A stretch of 62,609 bases of DNA from CALELF01 sp045617925 (GTDB taxonomy: Bacteria; Synergistota; Synergistia; Synergistales; Synergistaceae), in NCBI GenBank assembly GCA_045617925.1, contig JAZLJR010000002.1, positions 1 through 62,609 on the forward strand. The letters run 5' to 3'. This document shows, one piece after another, positions 43,259 to 49,312 of this stretch. Position numbers and translations under genes: made by a program. The notes under the pieces were generated by a model. That model was not told the DNA's origin and made no database searches. It saw only the letters and a list, made by a program, of their open reading frames with translations. The first letter of the stretch is position 1; every line of letters starts with the position of its first letter.

Positions 43259-43288
43259 ATTATAATGCCTATTCCTGTGTCTTGTCAA
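43259..43288 (-). promoter_or_regulatory. Promoter of carB with overlapping inverted repeat
   Basis: On the minus strand TTGACA (43283-43288) and TATAAT (43259-43264) are 18 bases apart. AATAGGCA (43235-43242) and TGCCTATT (43266-43273) form an inverted repeat that brackets the -10 box and start point, so it could be an operator. GGGGAG precedes the carB ATG. Confidence 0.75.
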
Positions 43289-43328
43289 ACACTAAAATCA
43301 AAAATAGCGGGGGAATTTTGTCTGTTGT

Positions 43329-43367
43329 GAAAAAAAATGCAACTGTTTCAAAAAGAAACAGCTGCAT
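43329..43367 (-). terminator. Terminator of the tRNA-Lys/tRNA-Glu unit
   Basis: On the minus strand ATGCAGCTGTTTC pairs with GAAACAGTTGCAT (one G-T pair), followed by eight T. Confidence 0.88.
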
Positions 43368-43378
43368 GAAATTTTTAA

Positions 43379-43454
43379 TGGCGGTCCTAACGAGATTCGA
43401 ACTCGTGCCGCGGCCTTGAAAGGGCCGTGTCCTAGGCCTCTAGACGATAGGACC
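43379..43454 (-). tRNA. tRNA-Glu (anticodon TTC), CCA encoded
   Basis: Acceptor GGTCCTA pairs with TAGGACC. The anticodon stem CGGCC/GGCCG surrounds loop CTTTCAA. T stem ACGAG/CTCGT is regular. It lies 9 bases after tRNA-Lys in the same transcript. Confidence 0.97.
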
Positions 43455-43463
43455 AAAACGAGA

Positions 43464-43539
43464 TGGTGAGCCGTTCGGGACTTGAACCCGAGACACCCGG
43501 ATTAAAAGTCCGGTGCTCTACCGACTGAGCTAACGGCTC
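43464..43539 (-). tRNA. tRNA-Lys (anticodon TTT), CCA encoded
   Basis: Acceptor GAGCCGT pairs with ACGGCTC. The anticodon stem CCGGA/TCCGG surrounds loop CTTTTAA. The 5' leader contains a small hairpin (CTCTCG/CGAGAG, 43537-43554) that overlaps the first bases of the mature tRNA. Confidence 0.97.
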
Positions 43540-43557
43540 TCGACATCACGAGAGAGT

Positions 43558-43585
43558 ATTTTACAGCAAAATCCGTAAAAGTCAA
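43558..43585 (-). promoter_or_regulatory. Promoter of tRNA-Lys/tRNA-Glu
   Basis: On the minus strand TTGACT (43580-43585) and TAAAAT (43558-43563) are 16 bases apart, about 20 bases before the tRNA-Lys 5' end. Confidence 0.65.
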
Positions 43586-43643
43586 GAGGTATTAATAAAA
43601 ATCTGTTGATTAACAAAAAAAATGTGAATATTTTTTAAGAGAA

Positions 43644-43672
43644 TTGTCAAAGTTTTTTTTTTGTGCTAAAAT
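43644..43672 (+). promoter_or_regulatory. Promoter of the CofE-like gene
   Basis: TTGTCA (43644-43649) and TAAAAT (43667-43672) are 17 bases apart, and TTGTGC precedes the -10 box. The leader holds AGATTTTT/AAAAATCT (43681-43702) and CAATC-CAAA-GATTG (43717-43730); the second stem runs into the GGAG ribosome site and could affect its access. Confidence 0.75.
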
Positions 43673-43742
43673 TCCTCGTTAGATTTTTTTTGTACAAAAA
43701 TCTATACAAGATTGCTCAATCCAAAGATTGGAGTTGGAAAAA

Positions 43743-44924
43743 ATGAGGTTTGTTGGAACAGTTTCAAGAGGAATTCGTCTTCCTATTATGAAAAAAGGCG
43801 ATGATCTTGTCAAGACAGTTGTTGATAGCGTTTGCAAAGCAGCTGAATGTGACAGAGATCCATTCCAGATGCGTGATAGAGATATTGTGGCTATTACAGA
43901 GTCTCTTGTTGCTCGTAGTCAGGGAAATTATGTTTCTCTAAAAGATATTTCAAACGATATAGCAAGCAAGTTTCCTGAAGGAGATGTTGCCATTATTTGC
44001 CCAATTCTCTCACGTAATAGATTTTATCAATTGCTTCGTGGAATGGTCGCCGGAATTAAGGGCAAGGTTCACATTATATTAACCTACCCTTCTGATGAAG
44101 TCGGTAATCAAATTGTCGATCCAAAGCATTTCTATTTGAATGCGAACAAACTCAGTGGAGAATGTTTTGACGCTGACGAGTTTTACAAGGTTTTTGGCGT
44201 TTGCAAGCACAAGTTTACGGGTGTTGACTACATAGAACTTTACCAAAGCATTGACCCCAGCAGGGTTTTTGTTCACCTCTCAAACAATCCACTTTCTGCA
44301 TTAAAGTTTGCAAATCAGGTTCTTGTTGCTAGTATTCATGCTCGTTTTGTCCACCGTGAAATTTTGGAGCATGGTGGAGCAAAGAAGGTTGTTACAATGG
44401 ATCAGATTTGTGCCACACCACCAAGAGAAGGCGCTGGCTACAATGAAACTTACGGTCTTCTTGGTTCAAACTATACAACAGACGAAGCAGTTAAGCTTTT
44501 CCCGCGTGATTGCAAGAACATAGTTGAAAAAATTGCTCAAGAATTAAAAGCTCGCACGGGGAAAAATATTGAAGTTATGGTCTATGGTGACGGTGCTTTC
44601 AAAGATCCTGTGTGTGGGATTTGGGAGCTTGCTGACCCTGTGGTTTCCCCAGGTTATACAGATGGTCTTGATGGTGTGCCAAAGGAAATTAAGTTAAAGT
44701 ATATCGCAGACAACGCAGAGGGTAAGGACCCAACGCAAGCTGTTAAGGACGCAATAAAAGAAAAAAGTAAAATAGGTCAGTTTGAACACTCCACAATGGG
44801 GACGACCCCACGCAGAATTCCTGACCTTGTTGGTAGCCTTTGTGACCTTACCAGCGGTTCTGGCGATAAGGGAACGCCTGTTGTCTACATACAAGGCTAT
44901 TTTGACAACTACCTTGATGACTAA
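43743..44924 (+). CDS. CofE-like protein (F420-0:gamma-glutamyl ligase family), role unknown
   Basis: The 393-residue protein resembles the coenzyme F420-0:L-glutamate ligase family: VSRGIRLPIMKKGDD at the N terminus, DRDIVAITESLVARSQGN, and a C-terminal Asp-rich metal and nucleotide region (VMVYGDGAFKDPVCGIWELADPV, GTTPRRIPDLVG, GDKGTPVVYIQGY). True CofE has about 250 residues and adds glutamate to F420-0. This longer form occurs in Firmicutes that are not thought to make F420, so another acid-amine ligation is likely. GGAG lies 9 bases before the ATG at 43743; TTG at 43728 is also in frame. No F420 genes are nearby. Confidence 0.75.
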   Translation: MRFVGTVSRGIRLPIMKKGDDLVKTVVDSVCKAAECDRDPFQMRDRDIVAITESLVARSQGNYVSLKDISNDIASKFPEGDVAIICPILSRNRFYQLLRGMVAGIKGKVHIILTYPSDEVGNQIVDPKHFYLNANKLSGECFDADEFYKVFGVCKHKFTGVDYIELYQSIDPSRVFVHLSNNPLSALKFANQVLVASIHARFVHREILEHGGAKKVVTMDQICATPPREGAGYNETYGLLGSNYTTDEAVKLFPRDCKNIVEKIAQELKARTGKNIEVMVYGDGAFKDPVCGIWELADPVVSPGYTDGLDGVPKEIKLKYIADNAEGKDPTQAVKDAIKEKSKIGQFEHSTMGTTPRRIPDLVGSLCDLTSGSGDKGTPVVYIQGYFDNYLDD

Positions 44925-44927
44925 TTT

Positions 44928-45053
44928 AAAACGCTGATTAAACAGGCATTTGCTTCATCTTTTGCTTCTTTGCTTCAGTCACAACACAGAATAGGTTGCT
45001 CCTTCAGCAAATTCAGCAAAAGATTTTGCAACTGCCAATTTACTCAGCGTTTT
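44928..45053. repeat. 126-base extended imperfect hairpin element
   Basis: Nested complementary arms are: AAAACGCTGA (44928-44937) with TCAGCGTTTT (45044-45053), then GGCA/TGCC and TTGC/GCAA, then ATCTTTTGCT (44957-44966) with AGCAAAAGAT (45015-45024), then TTTGCT/AGCAAA. A large loop of about 30 bases remains. The element begins 3 bases after the CofE-like stop. It could be a structured RNA, a mobile palindromic element or an unusual transcript end. There is no T run, so it is not a classic terminator. Confidence 0.6.
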
Positions 45054-45199
45054 AGAGAAACGTTTATATGATGTGTTAAATCGGTTACGGTGCAAGCTAG
45101 ACCGCTCCCTTCATCGTCTGCGTCAAACTATTTTTGCATCTGGCACATCTAATCCGCGGAAAGGATTCAGTAGTTGTTTCTTTGGTTAAAATATTTTAG
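45054..45199. other. Noncoding stretch of unknown content
   Basis: This is part of a 410-base gap without a supported gene. On the minus strand a frame of about 43 codons (ending inside the hairpin element) reads like protein but has no start site or ribosome site. Base composition is less AT-rich than other intergenic regions here. It could be a relic or a copy of an interspersed repeat. Confidence 0.4.
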
Positions 45200-45279
45200 T
45201 TGGCGTAGCCAGCCTATATGTCGGGGATGAAGAGCTTTGCTCGACATCCCCTTTATGTTAGGTGAGCCCTTGCCTCACC
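45200..45279 (+). promoter_or_regulatory. Three consecutive hairpins upstream of the thioesterase gene
   Basis: TTGGC-GTA-GCCAG (near 45200-45212), GGGGATG/CATCCCC with inner GAGC/GCTC (45223-45251), and GGTGAG/CTCACC (45261-45279) follow one another. The second is followed by CTTTATG and could be a weak terminator. TGTCG/CGACA offers an alternative pairing for the second hairpin. Together they look like a structured leader. Confidence 0.45.
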
Positions 45280-45334
45280 ACTTATGGCTAATTCTTTTAA
45301 TTTTCTTTACAAGAATAAACTTTTGAGGTTTAAA

Positions 45335-46078
45335 ATGACAGAGACAAATTATCCAATGTTATATGGTTTTCTTGATCCAAACAAGAATATTAAATTTACA
45401 AAGTTGATAGAAATTTTTCAAGACGTATCAGAGATTGATGCAGCAAAGTTTGGTGTTTCTGTGCCGCAGCTTTTGGTGCATGGTTTGACTTGGATGCTTC
45501 GTCGTTATCGTGTTTTGCTTCACAGGATTCCGAACGCTTCTGACGGTGATTTTCGTGTTAAAACCTTTGCTTGCCCTATTCGTAATTTGTATTCAAGGAG
45601 AAAATTTGAGCTTTGGTGTGGAGATGATCTCCTAGTAGAGGCGTATGCGTGGTATGTCTTAATAGATTTTGCAACAGCCAGACCAGTTCGCTTTGACAGA
45701 TGTGATATTATAAAAGACCATATGGATATGTTTATGTCAGACGGTGCTGATGTGTCTGAACCTAAAGTGACAAGCGTTGCGAGTCCAACAATTTCTAAAA
45801 GCTATGACGTACGTTGGCAGGAGCTAGACCTCAATTGCCACACTAATCACTCTGTGTTTTTCACTTGGGCATTGGAAACCGTGCCAAAGGATATTGAAAA
45901 TCACATGGTGCCATGCTCTGTTGAAGTTGAATTTTTGCACCAAATTCCATTTGGCTCTGTCCTCGTAGAAACGCAGGAAGCTGAAAGCGAAGCGACACAG
46001 AGAAAATTTTTCCATAGCATTAAAACAGACGGATGGGAAGCCGGACGAGTTCTCTCTATTTGGAAAGAATTAAAATAA
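45335..46078 (+). CDS. Acyl-ACP thioesterase
   Basis: The 247-residue protein has the double hot-dog fold of FatA/FatB-type bacterial thioesterases: IFQDVSEIDAAKFG, HGLTWMLRRYRVLLHRIP, LYSRRKFELW and, in the second half, VRWQELDLNCHTNHSVFFTWALE, with the Asn/His catalytic region, and VEVEFLHQIPFGS. It releases fatty acids from ACP. ATG at 45335 follows TTGAGGTTTAAA; the upstream ATG at 45284 would add 17 residues overlapping the hairpin region and lacks a site. Confidence 0.88.
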   Translation: MTETNYPMLYGFLDPNKNIKFTKLIEIFQDVSEIDAAKFGVSVPQLLVHGLTWMLRRYRVLLHRIPNASDGDFRVKTFACPIRNLYSRRKFELWCGDDLLVEAYAWYVLIDFATARPVRFDRCDIIKDHMDMFMSDGADVSEPKVTSVASPTISKSYDVRWQELDLNCHTNHSVFFTWALETVPKDIENHMVPCSVEVEFLHQIPFGSVLVETQEAESEATQRKFFHSIKTDGWEAGRVLSIWKELK

Positions 46079-46079
46079 T

Positions 46080-46104
46080 TGAATAATTGAATAATTGAAT
46101 AATT
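46080..46104 (+). repeat. 8-base tandem repeat (TGAATAAT, about 3 copies)
   Basis: TGAATAAT is repeated three times and then passes into TGAAAGG, just after the thioesterase stop and before the PAP2 start. Copy number changes here would alter the spacing between the two genes. Confidence 0.85.
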
Positions 46105-46119
46105 GAAAGGATGATTTTT

Positions 46120-47043
46120 ATGGATATAAAATATTTACTATTTTTACAAAAACTGCGTCTTGCAACAAACGGTGTTTTTGATAGTTTTGTACTTCAAATA
46201 AGCGAATTTGCAGAAGTCGTAATACCGCTATTTTTGATTTGCATTATCTACTGGTGTTTGAATAAGTCAAAAGGAAAAATTATTTTATTATCACTTATAT
46301 TCAGCAGTCTTTTTACCCAGTTTGTAAAACTTCAGTTTTGTGTCTATCGCCCTTTTATAAAGTGTAAACTTCTGCAACCACTAAAAACTCCTTTCAGCTA
46401 CTCAATGCCAAGTGGACATTCTGCTCGTGGCACCGCTTTATACCTTGCAATTGCAAATCAATTTAGAGAAATTCCTACAATAAAATATGTCTGCTTTGCT
46501 CTGATTCCGCTCATAATGTTTTCAAGAAACTGGATAGGAGTGCATACACCACAGGACGTTTTGTGTGGTTTTCTACTTGGTGCTATCGCATGTCTTTTTG
46601 CGGTGAAACTGTCAAAAAAAATTGAGTATAAGAAAAATTTTGACTGGTTATTGCTAATTATCAGCATAACAGTAGCATATTTTGCGATTTCATATTTCTT
46701 AAACAAACCATATCCAATGGACGTTGATGCGGCTGGAGAGCTTTTGGTAAAACCTGCAAAAGCACAGAGGGGACTGATTCGTGACTTTGGATTACTTGCA
46801 GGCTACTTAGTGGGAATTATTTTGGAAAAACGTTTTGTCAACTTTTCTGTGCCAGAAAAATTAAGCAAAAAACTTAGTGTCCTTTTCCTAGGATTTTTAA
46901 TTCTTTTGTTTGTTCATTTAACATTTTCAGAAATGCTCAAGGTATTTGTTACAAAGAGTATAGCAGAATTTGTCGGTAATTTTATTGATATACTTTATGT
47001 AACATTACTGTTTCCAATCATCATAAAAAAGCGTTTTAACTAA
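46120..47043 (+). CDS. PAP2-family membrane phosphatase
   Basis: The 307-residue integral membrane protein has the three PAP2 motifs: KLQFCVYRPF, YSMPSGHSARG and SRNWIGVHTPQDV, which hold the catalytic His and Arg residues. About six or more helices are visible, with an extra C-terminal membrane part beyond the usual domain. It would remove phosphate from a lipid or undecaprenyl pyrophosphate. ATG at 46120 has AAGG 9 bases upstream; ATG at 46111 is too close to it. Confidence 0.88.
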   Translation: MDIKYLLFLQKLRLATNGVFDSFVLQISEFAEVVIPLFLICIIYWCLNKSKGKIILLSLIFSSLFTQFVKLQFCVYRPFIKCKLLQPLKTPFSYSMPSGHSARGTALYLAIANQFREIPTIKYVCFALIPLIMFSRNWIGVHTPQDVLCGFLLGAIACLFAVKLSKKIEYKKNFDWLLLIISITVAYFAISYFLNKPYPMDVDAAGELLVKPAKAQRGLIRDFGLLAGYLVGIILEKRFVNFSVPEKLSKKLSVLFLGFLILLFVHLTFSEMLKVFVTKSIAEFVGNFIDILYVTLLFPIIIKKRFN

Positions 47044-47057
47044 GTTTTTAATTTTTT

Positions 47058-47094
47058 ACGAGGTAAGTTATGTTTGACTTACCTCGTTTTTTTT
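47058..47094 (+). terminator. Terminator after the PAP2 gene
   Basis: ACGAGGTAAGT and ACTTACCTCGT form an 11-bp stem with an 8-base loop, followed by eight T. Confidence 0.92.
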
Positions 47095-47102
47095 CAAAAA
47101 AC

Positions 47103-47131
47103 TTGACTGATTTTTGAAAATAGATGATAAT
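47103..47131 (+). promoter_or_regulatory. Promoter of cysE and the binding-protein gene
   Basis: TTGACT (47103-47108) and GATAAT (47126-47131) are 17 bases apart, 32 bases before the cysE ATG. Confidence 0.65.
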
Positions 47132-47163
47132 ACACGCAACAAATGTTTGTGGAGTAACAATTT

Positions 47164-47910
47164 ATGAATTTTTTTAAGACCTTAAAGTCAGATTATGATG
47201 CTGTGAAGAGAAATGACCCTGCGGTGCCAAATGGACTCCGTGGTTTTTTTGAGGTGGTGCTTAATTCGCCTGGTTTTTTGGCGATATTTTGCCACCGTTT
47301 TTTGCATTTCTTGCACAGTAAACTGCATTGTCCAATTTTGCCAAGATTTTTGGCTCTCATTGTGCGTATTTGGACAGGGATAGAAATTCATCCAGGAGCA
47401 CAGATTGGCTACGGTTTTTTTATAGACCATGGCACGGGAGTTGTTATTGGTGAAACAACGGAAATAGGTAACAATGTTACAATGTTTCAAGGTGTTACCC
47501 TTGGTGGACGTGGAAACGAAAAGGGAAGTAAACGTCACCCCACAATTGGAGACAATGTGTTCATCGGAAGTGGTGCAAAAATCTTGGGACCAGTTATTGT
47601 TGGTGCCAATGCAAAGATTGGAGCAAACAGCGTCGTTTTGAAAGATGTGCCAGAGGGGGCAACGATTACTGGCATGAGGGCGCGTATCATAAAAATAAAT
47701 GGACGGCCTGTTCCAGCCTCTGCACATGAAATTTCCACTGAAGCACTTGCTTTTAGGATTATAAAACTTGAAAATGAACTTGGAGAGTTGAAGCATAGGT
47801 TATCCTCTGCACAAAATGTGGAAGAAATTTCTGTGTTACCAAATGAAAACGAAGAAGCAGATGAGCTGTTTGAAGTTGAAAAGACGCATATTTCAAAAAT
47901 TGATCTGTAA
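47164..47910 (+). CDS. cysE: Serine O-acetyltransferase
   Basis: CysE makes O-acetylserine from serine and acetyl-CoA, the first step of cysteine synthesis. The 248-residue protein has the helical N-terminal part and the left-handed beta helix with GIEIHPGAQIGYGFFIDHG, GVVIGETTEIGNNVTMFQGV and TLGGRGNEKG-RHPTIGD. An acidic C-terminal extension of about 50 residues (NENEEADELFEVEK) goes beyond the usual end. No cysK is adjacent. It is cotranscribed with the next gene (18-base gap). Confidence 0.94.
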   Translation: MNFFKTLKSDYDAVKRNDPAVPNGLRGFFEVVLNSPGFLAIFCHRFLHFLHSKLHCPILPRFLALIVRIWTGIEIHPGAQIGYGFFIDHGTGVVIGETTEIGNNVTMFQGVTLGGRGNEKGSKRHPTIGDNVFIGSGAKILGPVIVGANAKIGANSVVLKDVPEGATITGMRARIIKINGRPVPASAHEISTEALAFRIIKLENELGELKHRLSSAQNVEEISVLPNENEEADELFEVEKTHISKIDL

Positions 47911-47928
47911 ATTTATGGAGGTTATATT

Positions 47929-49122
47929 ATGAAAATTAACAAAAATTTAAAAACAATTATTATTTGTCTTTTTATCTTTCTTGCTGGGGTTGGTATCGGA
48001 AATTTGCTGAACACAAAATATAGCAAAAATCTAGACAGAACACTGGATCCATCTCAAAACCCTGTCAAGATTGGTGTTTTGCTGGACATGGGAGGCAGAG
48101 GAGCAGAACTTGGCAAGAGCATTGAAAAGGGTATAAAGCTTGCTAATTCATTAACACCTACAATACTAGGCAGACCTATTGAACTTGTGTTTTTTGACAA
48201 TAAGGGCGAAAAAGATCTCGCGATAACGCTTGCAAAAAATCTTATAGAAGAAGAAAACGTTACTTGCATTATTGGGTCAAATTCTTCAGACATTGCAATA
48301 GCAGTAGCACGTGTTGCAGAAAAGGCTGGAGTTCCTCTTCTTGTTCCAAGCGCCACAAATCCATTGATTACGTCAAACAAAAAATATGTATTTCGCACTT
48401 GTTTCGTAGATACGTTTCAGGCGAGTGCGGCAGCTTTCTATGCTACAAATGACCTAGCTTCAAAAACGGCAGCAATTATTGTGGAGCGTGACAGCCTCTA
48501 CTCAAAAGGTCTAGCCAGAAGTTTTGAAGAGGACTATATCCGCCGTGGTGGAAAGGTTGTGCTTCAGCTTGAATATGAGAAGGGAGACAAAAATTTTGCT
48601 CCGCTAATCAAACAAGCTATGAAGGCAAATGTTGACCTGTTATATATGCCGGCAAATTTTGCTGAGGGTTCACGCATATTATCTCAAGCAACGGACATGG
48701 GCGCGGATTTCCGTGTTATGTCTGGCGACACTATGGATAAACAAGATTTAGTGAAATTAGAAGGGGCTGCTGTGGATGATTTTTGCTTTACAACCTTTGC
48801 TTATTCCTCAAATATGGCAAACAAATTAATTCGCCATGAGCAAAAAGTTTTTAATGCAAGGTGGCAGCATGATTTTCCCCGTGAAATTCCAAATGCTTTT
48901 AATGCCATCGGCTTTGATAGCTATAACCTTATGCTTGCCGCTATTAAAAAATCCGGCACAGCCGAAAGAGATGAAATTCAACAGGCGTTTGAAGGAATTG
49001 AATTTGATGGTATAACTGGCAAACTTAAAATGAACACATTTCACGATGCAGAAAAGCCAGTTGGCGTTGTCAAGGTGATTAATGGCAAACAAAAAATGAT
49101 CGCAATTATTGAGAGAAAATAA
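47929..49122 (+). CDS. ABC-type branched-chain amino-acid binding protein (orphan)
   Basis: The 397-residue protein belongs to the periplasmic binding family typified by LivJ: KIGVLLDMGGRGAELGKSIEKG, CIIGSNSSDIAIAVARVAEKAG, VPLLVPSATNPLIT and FNAIGFDSYNLMLAAIKKSG. The N terminus has one hydrophobic helix (TIIICLFIFLAGVGIGN) without a standard lipobox, so it may be membrane-anchored or cleaved. No permease or ATPase genes of an ABC importer are near. Ligand unknown; pairing with cysE hints at a sulfur or serine-related compound, which is only a guess. Confidence 0.85.
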   Translation: MKINKNLKTIIICLFIFLAGVGIGNLLNTKYSKNLDRTLDPSQNPVKIGVLLDMGGRGAELGKSIEKGIKLANSLTPTILGRPIELVFFDNKGEKDLAITLAKNLIEEENVTCIIGSNSSDIAIAVARVAEKAGVPLLVPSATNPLITSNKKYVFRTCFVDTFQASAAAFYATNDLASKTAAIIVERDSLYSKGLARSFEEDYIRRGGKVVLQLEYEKGDKNFAPLIKQAMKANVDLLYMPANFAEGSRILSQATDMGADFRVMSGDTMDKQDLVKLEGAAVDDFCFTTFAYSSNMANKLIRHEQKVFNARWQHDFPREIPNAFNAIGFDSYNLMLAAIKKSGTAERDEIQQAFEGIEFDGITGKLKMNTFHDAEKPVGVVKVINGKQKMIAIIERK

Positions 49123-49145
49123 TTATAAGTGTATTGCATAATGTA

Positions 49146-49200
49146 AAATTGGGATTGGAGCTTGAATAACTAACTTAAGCTTCACTCTCAATTTTTATTT
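49146..49200 (+). terminator. Terminator after the binding-protein gene
   Basis: AAATTGGGATTGGAGCTT (49146-49163) pairs with AAGCTTCACTCTCAATTT (49177-49194) with two G-T pairs and one mismatch, followed by TTATTTT. Confidence 0.8.
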
Positions 49201-49211
49201 TAGCTACGTAA

Positions 49212-49243
49212 GTGAAAATTGTGTAAATTTACACAATTTTCAC
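49212..49243. promoter_or_regulatory. Perfect 32-bp palindrome upstream of the efflux operon
   Basis: The left half is GTGAAAATTGTGTAAA and the right half is its exact reverse complement. It lies 70 bases before the pump start and after the previous terminator. It has no loop and no following T run, so a dimeric repressor site (TetR or MarR style) is more likely than a terminator. No regulator gene is adjacent. Confidence 0.7.
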
Positions 49244-49312
49244 ACAATTCATTATTACAATGCGACTTGTTGAAGAAACTAAAATTAGCTATAAATTTTT
49301 GAGGTTATTTAC

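Noticed and set aside
44928..45053. Assignment of the long hairpin as 6S RNA
   Set aside because: The shape is only loosely similar. No promoter-like bubble or known conserved bases could be confirmed by eye, so it stays unassigned.
45056..45184. Minus-strand frame of about 43 codons
   Set aside because: It has no ATG, GTG or ribosome site and ends in the hairpin element. It may be a relic but is not supported as a gene.
45284..45334. Upstream ATG as start of the thioesterase
   Set aside because: It lies next to the third hairpin without a ribosome site. ATG at 45335 has TTGAGG at good distance.
49212..49243. The 32-bp palindrome as a terminator
   Set aside because: It has no loop and no T run, and a separate terminator for the upstream gene lies at 49146-49200.
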